Positions 37,754 to 48,154 of a stretch of 64,000 bases of DNA are shown here, in pieces. The translations under genes were made by a program, and so were the position numbers. The DNA comes from Alphaproteobacteria bacterium. GTDB lineage: Bacteria > Pseudomonadota > Alphaproteobacteria > UBA9655. Location of the stretch: positions 1 to 64,000 of the forward strand of contig JAGVLE010000031.1 of NCBI GenBank assembly GCA_020049895.1, read 5' to 3'. Every line of letters begins with the position of its first letter. Positions within the stretch are counted from its first letter, which is position 1. Under the pieces are notes generated by a model. That model did not search any database. It was not told where the DNA came from and saw only the letters and a list, made by a program, of their open reading frames with translations.

Positions 37754-38646
37754 TGCTCCTCCAAATTTGTCTGAACTTCTTGTAAAAATGAAGCAGACTG
37801 AGGGTGAAGAATATGAACCCATTCTAGATTTTTGTATGAAGCCAAGAGCCTTACATGAATCTTACCGCCTGTAATGTCGTTGATATAACCAACAGGAAGA
37901 CCTGGAGGAAAAATCCCCCCCACACCCGACGTTACAACTTTTTCACCTGGCTTTATTTTCTGAATATCAGTCACATACACAAGCGTTGGAAAAAAATTTC
38001 CTTCTCCAGCTAAAATTGCTTTTTGATGAGACCCTTCTGTCATAACAGGAACACGAGAGTTTACATCATTAAGCAAAAGGACTCGCGCCACGTGATGTCC
38101 TACTTTCTCAATGCGACCTAAAACCCCGTCAGGATCTACAACAGCTTGATCCTTTGTAAGCCCCTGGTCGGATCCTGCTGCAATTAAGAAAAAATAATGG
38201 ATACCGTCGTAAGGACTTGAGACGATGCGCGCTACCCTATGCATATAAGGTCTTGGCGTAGAAACATTCAGTTGTTGTCGAAGGACATTATTTTCATGTT
38301 GAAGAGGATGTAGCACTTGAAGTTTCCATTTCAAGTCTTTGTTCTCTTGTACAAGGGCTGCATGCTCATTTTTTAAATTTATGAATGTATAACTATCTTT
38401 CAAAAAGGTATGAGCTTGTTGAAAGGGATAAATAAAAATTCTTTGAAAAGATGCGGTTCCCTCAAAAAGAAAGGAAGAGAGAGGGTTGTAAAGAGACGGA
38501 TAAAATCGTAAAGCAGCCCCCCCGAGCAAGAAAAAAGCAAAGACTAAAATGGAAATTTTCTGCCTGAAGGGATACGTGCGGGTTGGATACGGATTTGCTT
38601 TCCGTTTTAAAGGACCGGGAGGCTTATAACGACGAAAGACGGACAC
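37750..38646 (-). CDS. mreC: Rod-shape-determining protein MreC
   Basis: MreC spans the inner membrane and organises the elongation complex in the periplasm. The 298-residue protein has a cytoplasmic N-terminus, one helix (ILVFAFFLLGGAALRF), a coiled coil (ALVQENKDLKWKLQVLH) and the beta-rich domain with VARIVSSPYDGIHYFFLIAAG, DQAVVDPDGVLGRI and VTSGVGGIFPPGLPVGYI. It starts 11 bases after mreB. Confidence 0.95.
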   Translation of the reverse strand: MSVFRRYKPPGPLKRKANPYPTRTYPFRQKISILVFAFFLLGGAALRFYPSLYNPLSSFLFEGTASFQRIFIYPFQQAHTFLKDSYTFINLKNEHAALVQENKDLKWKLQVLHPLQHENNVLRQQLNVSTPRPYMHRVARIVSSPYDGIHYFFLIAAGSDQGLTKDQAVVDPDGVLGRIEKVGHHVARVLLLNDVNSRVPVMTEGSHQKAILAGEGNFFPTLVYVTDIQKIKPGEKVVTSGVGGIFPPGLPVGYINDITGGKIHVRLLASYKNLEWVHILHPQSASFLQEVQTNLEEQ

Positions 38647-38657
38647 ACTTCTAGCCT

Positions 38658-40056
<1,399 letters not shown>

Positions 40057-40088
40057 AAGGTTTCCTTTATGTTTGAATAACTCTTTCT

Positions 40089-40117
40089 TTTGTATTGATA
40101 AAAATAAAGAAGGTCAA
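40089..40117 (-). promoter_or_regulatory. Sigma-70-type promoter for trxA
   Basis: On the minus strand TTGACC (40112-40117) and TACAAA (40089-40094) are 17 bases apart, about 30 bases before the trxA start. The spacing is ideal; the -10 box is only fair. Confidence 0.5.
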
Positions 40118-40217
40118 GGGTTGGTTGACATTGCCCGAAGACATTATCTAGCTTAGATCTTAGGGCTATCAAGGGTAGAAGTCCAGTTTTTATTTCTTAT
40201 TCAAAATTGTATGGTAA

Positions 40218-40246
40218 TTGCTTTTTATAAAAATATTCATTATATA
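40218..40246 (+). promoter_or_regulatory. Strong sigma-70-type promoter for the 601-residue secreted orphan
   Basis: TTGCTT (40218-40223) and TATATA (40241-40246) are exactly 17 bases apart, about 45 bases before the likely GTG start at 40291. Confidence 0.55.
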
Positions 40247-40290
40247 ACAATAATTGATTGTTTTTTCACGTAAAGGCAAAGGGTTTAACA

Positions 40291-42096
40291 GTGTTGACAA
40301 AATATTTATTTACAACTGCAAGTATTTTTTCTCTTATGATGGCTCCTTGTGCAGCAATGGGTGGGGAAGAAGATGATCTAGAGTTTACAAATTTACCTCG
40401 GACACCCAAGGGGCTAGATGTAGAAGAACAAGATCAAGGTGTTAAGAGAGCAAGCCCTTCATCCAGGGAAGAAACTTTAAATAATGCTGAAAAAACTGAT
40501 CTAGAGCCTACGGAAAAAACATCAACTCTTCTTAATAAAAATTTGAAATTTGCCAGACTCATTTGTATGGATCGTATTGCGAAAAACAATAAACAATTAG
40601 AGTCGATTAAGGCCGCATCCGAAGAATCGGATCTCCGAGATCAACTACTAAGCTTCATTGAGGATCAGAAGTCTGCAAGGGCTCTTCTAACACTAGGGTT
40701 AGAAAGAGCTGGGCTAGAGGCACTCGTAACGCTGCGGGGCATGGTATATCCACTGATTCTCAACGACATTGCTATATATGAAGACGTCTTAAAAATTATA
40801 GATGAAATACAAAAAGGACCATCAGAACTAAAAGAACATACCCCAGAAAACGATTTGTATGCTTTTTTAGAGTATAAAGCGCATTTCCAACTTTTCCAAG
40901 AAAACGATAACTTTGTAACCAATCCCCTCGCTAAAGAAAGTAATTTCCTCACGCTGCTTAGCAAAATTCTATACAATAGAAAATTAGAATTTTACGGTTC
41001 TTCTGATGATTATCTATTGTTTTCAGAAACCGAAGGTAATTATAGGTATGGATTTAACTCTGAACGCTTTTCTGAGCACCGACAGAAAGATCTTGATCCG
41101 CTATTAAAACATCCATTATTAAAATTTGCTAAAAAATTCACGGGTGCTATAGAAGAAAAAATTAAGACTGTTAACGAGAGGCTCTCCACTATTTTAACCG
41201 AAAGGAAGAGAATTCTTTTAGAGCATGTTTCGCAGGGCATTCGATCTGTTCTTCTTGAAACATCAAGGATAAGCTATCCCATACAAGATACTCACAAAGA
41301 AAATATAGTCATGTATCAGATGCTTCCAAAAATTTTGAAAAACCTTAATGAGAGTTTTGATGAATTTATTCCCCAAATAAACGCTCTTGCAGCTGATTTA
41401 AATCAATGGATTCATCTTCCGGATAAAAAAGGGAAATCTAACTTAGGAAAAATTAACGCACCGCTTACAGGAGGGCAAAGACAAGAGTTGTTAGATTTTT
41501 TGCCTAAGCCTGCGCAAGAAGATGCTTCACCTAAAAAATCTTCTGCAAAAAAGAAAGAAAAGAAAAAAACCATACACACTGAGGAAGCTCCACCACCACA
41601 AGAAGAAGGCAAAAAAGCAGAGAGTCCTGCTCAAGACACAACTTTTATTCCCGAGCGCAAGAGTCCTCCACAGAGAGAAGCGGTAATTTATACGTCCTTT
41701 AACCCTGTTGAATTATATGAGCGAAAAACAGCGAAAGTTAAAACAAAAGGAATTGCAACAATTTCTGAGAAAAAAGAAGCTGATAGCGAGGAAGACACCA
41801 CCCCTCTCCAATCCTTGTTTGTAAAAGGACAGTATCCAGAATGGATTGAAACATTGTTGCATCACAACTGTCCTCAATTTGATAAAATTTCCTCTGCTTT
41901 TCGTAAGTTTTTAAATGAAAATAATATTGAGGGAGAGTGCTTTCAAAACGCTGCCTTTCTTGTTTCCCCCGTAAATGGGAAGGCATACGCTGTAACATTT
42001 CATCCTCCACACCGTGGGTCTAAAGAAAGCAGCTGGCCCTCTTGGCGAATTGAACTCATTAACTTGTTCAAAAAAGCAATGATCATAGAAAATTAG
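40291..42096 (+). CDS. Secreted orphan with a HicA-like C-terminal segment
   Basis: I do not recognise the protein as a whole. The GTG at 40291 is preceded by AAAGGG at good distance and gives 601 residues with a signal peptide (YLFTTASIFSLMMAPCAA). The body is helical and charged, with a Lys/Glu/Pro-rich low-complexity stretch around ASPKKSSAKKKEKKKT. The last ~80 residues (after SLFVKGQYPEWIETLL) look folded, with a helix, two strands and a helix: SAFRKFLNENNIE, FQNAAFLVSP, AYAVTFHPPHRG, WRIELINLFKKA. That order and the VTFHPPH segment resemble HicA-type small RNA-cutting toxins, but the catalytic His is not certain. Standing alone behind a strong promoter, it could be a host-delivered protein. 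The HicA link is an inference. Confidence 0.6.
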   Translation: MLTKYLFTTASIFSLMMAPCAAMGGEEDDLEFTNLPRTPKGLDVEEQDQGVKRASPSSREETLNNAEKTDLEPTEKTSTLLNKNLKFARLICMDRIAKNNKQLESIKAASEESDLRDQLLSFIEDQKSARALLTLGLERAGLEALVTLRGMVYPLILNDIAIYEDVLKIIDEIQKGPSELKEHTPENDLYAFLEYKAHFQLFQENDNFVTNPLAKESNFLTLLSKILYNRKLEFYGSSDDYLLFSETEGNYRYGFNSERFSEHRQKDLDPLLKHPLLKFAKKFTGAIEEKIKTVNERLSTILTERKRILLEHVSQGIRSVLLETSRISYPIQDTHKENIVMYQMLPKILKNLNESFDEFIPQINALAADLNQWIHLPDKKGKSNLGKINAPLTGGQRQELLDFLPKPAQEDASPKKSSAKKKEKKKTIHTEEAPPPQEEGKKAESPAQDTTFIPERKSPPQREAVIYTSFNPVELYERKTAKVKTKGIATISEKKEADSEEDTTPLQSLFVKGQYPEWIETLLHHNCPQFDKISSAFRKFLNENNIEGECFQNAAFLVSPVNGKAYAVTFHPPHRGSKESSWPSWRIELINLFKKAMIIEN

Positions 42097-42157
42097 ATTT
42101 TTTCTTAAAGAAAGCGTCAAAAACCCTAATTGGATATTTCTGATACCTGATCCAATC

Positions 42158-42186
42158 TTGCTTTATGACTGCTTTTGTCTTATCGT
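42158..42186 (+). promoter_or_regulatory. Probable promoter for argS
   Basis: TTGCTT (42158-42163) and TATCGT (42181-42186) are spaced by 17 bases, about 24 bases before the argS ATG at 42210. Confidence 0.4.
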
Positions 42187-42209
42187 ACACTTTATTTTGA
42201 AGGGTAAGC

Positions 42210-43955
42210 ATGAACTTTTTTCATAGTTTTCGAGAAGACATTTTAGCCGTAATTCAAACCCTTATCCAAGCAGGCCAATTACCTGAAGGGATAGAGCTAG
42301 ATAAAATTACGACAGAACCTCCGCGTGATCCAAGTCATGGAGACATTGCAACAAACGCAGCCCTGATTTTATCCAAACCTGCTCAAAAATCGCCACGAGA
42401 CATTGCGCCCCTTATTGCTGAACACTTACATTCTTTGCCCTCTGTTGAAGAGGTGTCGGTCGCTGGACCTGGTTTTATAAACCTTAGGCTATCTTCTCAA
42501 TTTTGGTATCAGCAGCTCTCGACCATTCTTCAAGAAAAGGAACGATACGGGGATTCAAACCTAGGGCTGGGTGAAAAAATAAATCTAGAATACGTTTCTG
42601 CGAACCCTACGGGGCCCATTCATGCGGGTCATGGGCGTGTAGCGGTGGTTGCGGACGTATTAGCAAATTTACTGGAAAAAGTAGGATATCGAGTCTTACG
42701 AGAATATTACATTAATGATGCGGGCGGGCAGGCTGAAAAACTCGCGTACTCCACATATCTTCGGTATAAAGAAGCACTCGGTGAAGACATTGGGGAAATC
42801 CCTGAGGGATACTATCCTGGAGACTATCTGAAAGATGTGGGCCAAGCCTTAGCTGAGCGGGATGGAGCAAAATGGCTCACTCTTTCTGAGAAAGAATGGA
42901 AAGAACCTTTCCGGGAATTTGCTGTCAATGCCATGATGACGAATATTCGCAAGGCATTGGCCTTAATGGGTATCTCCCACGAAGTATTCACCTCTGAAAC
43001 AGAACTCCATCGCTCGGGAGTTATCGAAGAAGCCCTAACCATTCTAAAGAAACAAGGTCTTATTTATGAAGGAGTGTTAGAAGCACCTAAGGGCAAGGGA
43101 GCTGAGGACTGGGAGCCTCGAGAGCAGCTTTTATTTCGCTCTACACACTTTGGCGATACGACAGATAGAGCGCTTCAAAAAGCAGATGGGTCTTGGACCT
43201 ATTTTGCGGGAGACATTGCTTATCACTATGACAAATTTAGACGCGGTTATACCCATATGATCAACGTGTGGGGAGCAGATCACGGTGGGACAGTAAAGCG
43301 CATCACAGCAGCTGTTGAAGCTGTAACGTATGGGAAAGCCCACTTGAATGTTATCCTCTCTCAAATGGTAAGTTTTACCGATGGGGGAGTCCCTGTTAAA
43401 ATGTCCAAGCGTGCAGGAAACTTTATCGAAGTGCAGGATGTCATCGATAAAGTGGGGAAGGATCCTTATCGATTTATGATGATAAGTCGCAAAAGCGATG
43501 CTCACCTTGACTTTGATTTCCAAAAAGTTCTCGAGCAAACAAAAGATAATCCTATTTTTTATATCCAATACGCTCATGCCCGTTGCCATTCTGTCATGCG
43601 CATGGCGCAAGAGGTATTTCCAGAATGGGAAAAAACACCAGCGTCTTTTTTAGAGCGTTTGACAGATAAAGATGAGCTCCATCTTTTAAAACTTCTTGCT
43701 GGCTGGCCACGTCAGATAGAAAATGCTGCTATCATGCGGGAACCCCACCGTTTGTGTTATACCCTCTATGAAATTGCTCAACAATTTCATATGCTATGGA
43801 ACAAGGGAAAGGATAATGCCATTTTACGGTTTATTCTTCCTCAAGAAGCCGAGCTAACGCGTGCACGTCTCGCCATGATTCAAGGCGTGGCACATGTTAT
43901 TGCATCAGGCCTCTTTGTTTTTGGAGTAACGCCAGTGAAAGAGATGAGAGAATGA
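42210..43955 (+). CDS. argS: Arginine-tRNA ligase
   Basis: This class I synthetase charges tRNA-Arg. At 581 residues it has the N-terminal Add-1 domain (to about residue 90), the HIGH-type motif as PTGPIHAGHGR (about residues 134-144), the KMSK loop as VKMSKRAGNF (about 396), and the C-terminal DALR anticodon-binding domain (YTLYEIAQQFHMLWNKG). It starts an operon; its stop overlaps the start of the next gene by four bases. Confidence 0.97.
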   Translation: MNFFHSFREDILAVIQTLIQAGQLPEGIELDKITTEPPRDPSHGDIATNAALILSKPAQKSPRDIAPLIAEHLHSLPSVEEVSVAGPGFINLRLSSQFWYQQLSTILQEKERYGDSNLGLGEKINLEYVSANPTGPIHAGHGRVAVVADVLANLLEKVGYRVLREYYINDAGGQAEKLAYSTYLRYKEALGEDIGEIPEGYYPGDYLKDVGQALAERDGAKWLTLSEKEWKEPFREFAVNAMMTNIRKALALMGISHEVFTSETELHRSGVIEEALTILKKQGLIYEGVLEAPKGKGAEDWEPREQLLFRSTHFGDTTDRALQKADGSWTYFAGDIAYHYDKFRRGYTHMINVWGADHGGTVKRITAAVEAVTYGKAHLNVILSQMVSFTDGGVPVKMSKRAGNFIEVQDVIDKVGKDPYRFMMISRKSDAHLDFDFQKVLEQTKDNPIFYIQYAHARCHSVMRMAQEVFPEWEKTPASFLERLTDKDELHLLKLLAGWPRQIENAAIMREPHRLCYTLYEIAQQFHMLWNKGKDNAILRFILPQEAELTRARLAMIQGVAHVIASGLFVFGVTPVKEMRE

Positions 43956-44395
43956 GCGTTTTCGTGAATGATGATGATCGCTTAGGGGGAAATCCTGAGC
44001 GAAAGAAGAAGCCCAATAATTCTTCGACTCCGTGGAAGTATGCATTTTTAATTTTACTGGTTGTTGTTTGTATCGTTGCGATTTGGTTTATGTTGCCCTC
44101 TCGCTCTCCCCCTGTATCACAAGGAGAGATTCCTTTAGTCCGTGCCGATGAAGCTCCTTTTAAAATGAAATCGCAAGATCAAAGCGTTCCTGGAATAGAG
44201 CACCAAGATAAGCTTGTGTATGGCCGACTTCGAAATGATCAGGCGTCTCCTCCTGTAGAACATATTCTACCTGACGACTCGAGTCCTTTGACAATGGATC
44301 AACAATATACGCCGCCTGATACGGATCCTGAAGCACCATCACTCTCCATTGAAGAACTCATTGGGGGAATGGGCGCTCCCAAAAAGGCAGAATAG
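43952..44395 (+). CDS. Short one-TM protein between argS and nagZ
   Basis: This 147-residue protein has a charged cytoplasmic N-terminus, one membrane helix (YAFLILLVVVCIVAIWFML) and a Pro/Asp/Ser-rich periplasmic tail. In many alphaproteobacteria the gene in this position encodes a longer membrane protein ending in a peptidoglycan-binding SPOR domain. Here no SPOR-like repeat is visible, so I infer a shortened descendant that kept only the anchor and linker. It overlaps argS as ATGA and ends one base before the nagZ GTG. Function unknown. Confidence 0.7.
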   Translation: MSVFVNDDDRLGGNPERKKKPNNSSTPWKYAFLILLVVVCIVAIWFMLPSRSPPVSQGEIPLVRADEAPFKMKSQDQSVPGIEHQDKLVYGRLRNDQASPPVEHILPDDSSPLTMDQQYTPPDTDPEAPSLSIEELIGGMGAPKKAE

Positions 44396-44396
44396 A

Positions 44397-45284
44397 GTGA
44401 AAGTATCTCCGACTCCTCTGATCTTTGGGTGTGCAGGGTTATCCTTATCAGATGAGGAAAGAGATTTTTTTCAAAAATCTCAGCCTCTGGGATTCATCCT
44501 TTTTAAGCGTAATGTCCAAGATAAGGCCCAAGTTATGGCCCTTGTAGAAGCTTTAAAGGCCACCGTAAATCACGTCAATCCGCCCATTCTCATCGATCAA
44601 GAAGGAGGACGCGTTGTACGTCTGAAGCCCCCTCATTGGCAAGAATATGCTCCTGTACACATGAAGGACGGCGAATCCATAGAGGAAGCGAAGGCGCGCA
44701 TCCATCACCTCTATACATCTATTGCCAAAGACTTAAGAGAGGTCGGCATTACAGTGAACTGCGCCCCTATGCTGGATCTCGATGTACTCGGAGCCGATCC
44801 TATTATGGGAGATCGCACCTTTAGTACGGATCCCACAATTGTCTCTATTTTAGGAGCTGTAGCCATTCAGGCTATGCAGGAACAGGGTATCATACCTGTG
44901 ATGAAACACATCCCAGGTCATGGAGCAGCGCTGTGTGATAGCCACAAAGAACTTCCTCTTGTGACATTGTCTCGCGCTGAGCTTGAAGCACACTTTGCTC
45001 CCTTTAAGGAAAACATTAACTGCCCTTGGGCAATGACGGCACATATTGTGTACATAGCTCTTGATCCTGACCATTGCGCCACACAGTCTTCTCTTGTGAT
45101 TCATGATATTATTCGGGAAGAGTTAGGGTTTAAAGGCGTCTTGGTAAGTGACGATATTGGGATGAGCGCTCTTTCGGGCTCTTTTGCAGAACGCACGCGA
45201 AAATCTTTGGAAGCGGGATGTGATGTGGTCCTCCATTGTTCCGGGATTTTAGAAGAAATGATCGATGTCATGAGGGGAGTGTAA
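44397..45284 (+). CDS. nagZ: Beta-N-acetylhexosaminidase (peptidoglycan recycling)
   Basis: NagZ removes GlcNAc from anhydro-muropeptides in the cytoplasm. The GTG at 44397, just after the preceding stop, gives 295 residues with no signal peptide; the frame is open further upstream inside the previous gene. Family 3 motifs are clear: GFILFKRN, PILIDQEGGRVVRL, NCAPMLDLDV, the catalytic His/loop MKHIPGHGAA with DSHKELP, and the nucleophile Asp in GVLVSDDIGMSAL. It points to active wall recycling, and the yej genes of this window are a candidate route for muropeptide import. Its stop overlaps the next start (TAATG). Confidence 0.95.
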   Translation: MKVSPTPLIFGCAGLSLSDEERDFFQKSQPLGFILFKRNVQDKAQVMALVEALKATVNHVNPPILIDQEGGRVVRLKPPHWQEYAPVHMKDGESIEEAKARIHHLYTSIAKDLREVGITVNCAPMLDLDVLGADPIMGDRTFSTDPTIVSILGAVAIQAMQEQGIIPVMKHIPGHGAALCDSHKELPLVTLSRAELEAHFAPFKENINCPWAMTAHIVYIALDPDHCATQSSLVIHDIIREELGFKGVLVSDDIGMSALSGSFAERTRKSLEAGCDVVLHCSGILEEMIDVMRGV

Positions 45285-45943
45285 TGGAAACATTTTTGCG
45301 CATTTTTACCCTTGGGCTTCCCATTGTTCTTGCAATTACCTTACACGAGGCTGCCCATGGTTATGTGGCGTTGCGCTATGGAGATGATACGGCAAAAAGG
45401 GCAGGGCGGATTTCTTTGAATCCCTTGCGCCATGTAGATCTTATCGGAACCATTCTCTTGCCAGGACTTTTGCTAGCTTTCAATGCGCCTGTATTATTTG
45501 GATATGCAAAGCCTGTACCTGTCAATTTCTCTCGTTTGAACAACCCTCGCAAAGACAGTATTTTTGTGGCGGGAGCTGGGCCTGCTATGAATATTCTTTT
45601 AGCCTTTATTTCCGCCCTTCTTTTGCACTTCCTGATCGTTTTACCTCCAGAACTAGCCCCCGTAGTCCAACAAATGTTGTCTCTTTCTGTCTTGATTAAT
45701 GTGACCTTGGCGGTTTTCAATATGCTCCCCCTTCCTCCCTTAGATGGCGGGCGAGTGGCCGTTGGGCTTCTTCCTAATTTCCTCGCTTATCCTCTTGCTG
45801 CTCTTGAACCATATGGCATGATGATTATCTTTGGTTTGTTGTTAATCCCGTCTTTTTTCGGAATTAATCTCTTAGGAGCCCTTATCTTAGAGCCTGTTAA
45901 AGGAATTATTGACCTCATTTCTTTGTTAGCAGGAGTGAGCTAA
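45284..45943 (+). CDS. Site-2 protease-type membrane metallopeptidase (M50)
   Basis: This is a 219-residue intramembrane zinc protease with about six helices. The zinc motif is HEAAH in AITLHEAAHGYVALRYGDD, and the third ligand is in FNMLPLPPLDGGRV. The short form without PDZ or CBS domains is widespread, and its substrates are generally unknown. The ATG at 45284 forms TAATG with the nagZ stop. In related bacteria the scpA and scpB condensin genes often follow nagZ; here this protease gene takes that place. Confidence 0.9.
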   Translation: METFLRIFTLGLPIVLAITLHEAAHGYVALRYGDDTAKRAGRISLNPLRHVDLIGTILLPGLLLAFNAPVLFGYAKPVPVNFSRLNNPRKDSIFVAGAGPAMNILLAFISALLLHFLIVLPPELAPVVQQMLSLSVLINVTLAVFNMLPLPPLDGGRVAVGLLPNFLAYPLAALEPYGMMIIFGLLLIPSFFGINLLGALILEPVKGIIDLISLLAGVS

Positions 45944-45972
45944 CAAAAAACTTGGCCTCTAGAGCTATTCAT

Positions 45973-47898
45973 TTAATTCCCGTCATCCGTTGCAGAAGAT
46001 GCACTTATTGGGAGACGTGGGAGATTTCTTTCAATTTCCTCAGGCACAACTATTGCTTGCTTAAGTCCACTCCAACTCATTTCTTGTTCTTCAACAAAGG
46101 AATTATAAGCTACTGTATTGGAAGTTTCATTAATGATTTCTATACAAGTATCAACAAGAGAGCGAGTCTTTCCACGAACTTGCTCGGCAAACGAATGCAT
46201 GGCCGTTAATTGTTCAGGATAAGATAAATCTCTAAGGTTTGGCACTTCTATATTATTTCCAGATGGTTTGAGATATCCATTAAGATCCTCATAAATTGTG
46301 CGAAGCCCCCGCAAAGTTGTAATCTCATGAGTTAGCTCATCTCCTGTAGAGTAGCTATGAGCTTCGATATAAATAGCAAGTGGCGTACGGGAAATTCCCC
46401 AGTCTCTTGCCTCTACCCAATCTTTTGCACCTTCTCTCGTTTGATTTTCTGAAAATTTTGTTTTAACTCCCTGAATAATTTCTTCATCAGAAAGGTCAGA
46501 CCATATGTGTTGGGGAGTTTCTACATCAAGATCGTCATTAAGATCCGCTTCAAAAAGAGGCCCAAAAGAAGTTGTAGGCTTTAAAGAATCCATAGCCTCT
46601 TCAAAAGTCAAAGCTTTGAGCGTCTTTTCAGAAAAAGAGTAGAGCTCATGAAATACCAAAGCTAATCCCGAAATAAAGGTATTATAGTGTTTGCGAGCAT
46701 TGTCTATAGTATCTGGATCAGAATGAATTGAAGCTAAGAATATCTTTTTTTGTGTATTCACACACTCTAATAAGGTCTCATGAAGTTTTTGACAGCGTTT
46801 TTCTACGAATTCTACCGTAGGTTGAACACCATCCAACACATACCCACCTGCATTCTTAAAATCAGCAAGTCGGTCAAGAATTTCCTGATACATTGCATCC
46901 TCTCTAGGATCTAGGTCTGCATGAAGAAGATCATGAAGCGCCATGTGATGAGGAGAAAACTTTACAGTATGGACAGATGCTTGTTTAAGTGCCAAAGGAA
47001 TGCACACGATATTCTGTAAAATTGCTTCAACCATGTGAGTAAGACCAAACGCCCCCTCCATTATAAGTGGAACCTGGACAGGAGCGAACCAAAAAGATCC
47101 CTGGTGACGCCGAATGCAATCATGAATACTGTCATTAGCATGTAGAGATGTAGATGCGTCTATTCCTGCATAACCTATGGACGGGAGAAATGTATCCGTG
47201 TATTTTTGCCCTGAAAGGATACCCTGCTGTAAATAATTACAATTTACAGCACAGGCAAAGATGGAGTGTTTCCATGCGGGAATATTTTGAGTTTTCCCAA
47301 AGAGAGAAGGCGTGGGGGCTTCAGAAGCCTTGAAAAGAGCCACCCAATCGCTTGAAAAATTATTATGAGAAAAAATGCTTTCTGCAACCGAATCGGGATT
47401 CGCTACCAAAAATGAAGCTAGGTGACAACACCGCACGGCAGCGACCTCAAGGGTCGAATAAGAGAGAGGCAAGAAACTATTGCCATTAAAAAGGTTTCTG
47501 TTATCAGTATTGATCTGTTCCCATAGTTTCTCAAATTCACTAGAAGTCTTGCCATTCTTCTTCGCGTATTCTTGGAGAGATTGCATATATTGCGTTAAAA
47601 TAGGCTCATAATATTCCGCTATGATTTTGAGTGTTTCATGAGTTTCAGGGGCTATTTCTTTTTGTCTTGATGCCTCTCTTAAAGCAATCAAAAGATTAGG
47701 ATCATGAAAGGGGTTAGCCCCCCCTACCTTTGATCCCTTCATTGTTTGTGGATAGGCTTGGGAAAAGTCCTCATAAAAACTTTTACTAGAAGAGCTAGGG
47801 GCTACGCCTTGGTTTTCTAAAATCCTATCCATCGCCCATGCTGAAGAAGAAGAACAGAGAGTGACTGCGAGTATAGGCAGAATAAATAATTTTTTCAT
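45973..47898 (-). CDS. Secreted orphan with a histidine cluster
   Basis: I do not recognise this family. The 641-residue product has a clean signal peptide (KKLFILPILAVTLCSSSSAWA). No membrane segment follows. Most of it looks helical. A striking cluster HHMALHDLLHAD (residues 317-328) has four His and two Asp, spaced like a metal site. Other conserved-looking spots are Cys pairs (RCCH at 156-159; FACAVNC at 214-220) that may form disulfides. The C-terminal ~200 residues are acidic. It is a single gene with a near-consensus promoter, downstream-facing towards the M50 gene with 29 bases between stops. An exported enzyme or host-directed protein is possible; no function is claimed. Confidence 0.65.
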   Translation of the reverse strand: MKKLFILPILAVTLCSSSSAWAMDRILENQGVAPSSSSKSFYEDFSQAYPQTMKGSKVGGANPFHDPNLLIALREASRQKEIAPETHETLKIIAEYYEPILTQYMQSLQEYAKKNGKTSSEFEKLWEQINTDNRNLFNGNSFLPLSYSTLEVAAVRCCHLASFLVANPDSVAESIFSHNNFSSDWVALFKASEAPTPSLFGKTQNIPAWKHSIFACAVNCNYLQQGILSGQKYTDTFLPSIGYAGIDASTSLHANDSIHDCIRRHQGSFWFAPVQVPLIMEGAFGLTHMVEAILQNIVCIPLALKQASVHTVKFSPHHMALHDLLHADLDPREDAMYQEILDRLADFKNAGGYVLDGVQPTVEFVEKRCQKLHETLLECVNTQKKIFLASIHSDPDTIDNARKHYNTFISGLALVFHELYSFSEKTLKALTFEEAMDSLKPTTSFGPLFEADLNDDLDVETPQHIWSDLSDEEIIQGVKTKFSENQTREGAKDWVEARDWGISRTPLAIYIEAHSYSTGDELTHEITTLRGLRTIYEDLNGYLKPSGNNIEVPNLRDLSYPEQLTAMHSFAEQVRGKTRSLVDTCIEIINETSNTVAYNSFVEEQEMSWSGLKQAIVVPEEIERNLPRLPISASSATDDGN

Positions 47899-47934
47899 AA
47901 AACAATCTCTTTAAATTGAACATCAACTGCGCAT

Positions 47935-47963
47935 TCTATACAATAAATTTTTCTTTTTGTAAA
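47935..47963 (-). promoter_or_regulatory. Strong sigma-70-type promoter for the His-cluster orphan
   Basis: On the minus strand TTTACA (47958-47963) and TATAGA (47935-47940) are exactly 17 bases apart, about 37 bases before the ATG. Confidence 0.6.
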
Positions 47964-48073
47964 GAAATTTTTCATTGAACCAACAAAAATAATCATTTTT
48001 ATTGTTATTAAGGGAAACTAATATTGCGTAAAACTCATAGATGAGCAACATCGAATGAGACATAAAGATAACA

Positions 48074-48145
48074 TCTCCCCTTTTAAGAGGTCTTGTTTTC
48101 TTTTACACTTAACCACCCCACATCAGTATTCTTAAAAGGGAGGAG
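48074..48145 (+). promoter_or_regulatory. Long-range stem covering the comEC ribosome-binding site
   Basis: CCCTTTTAAG (48078-48087) is the exact reverse complement of CTTAAAAGGG (48131-48140). After one mismatch the pairing resumes for three more positions, taking in part of the AGGAG (48141-48145) that is the only plausible ribosome-binding site for the GTG at 48155. The loop is about 43 bases. If transcribed as one leader, the stem would hide the site and repress comEC translation until opened. Confidence 0.4.
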
Positions 48146-48154
48146 AATACGAAC

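Noticed and set aside
44349-44396. NagZ starting at a TTG at 44349
   Set aside because: The extra 16 codons lie inside the preceding gene, and NagZ resemblance begins at the GTG at 44397.
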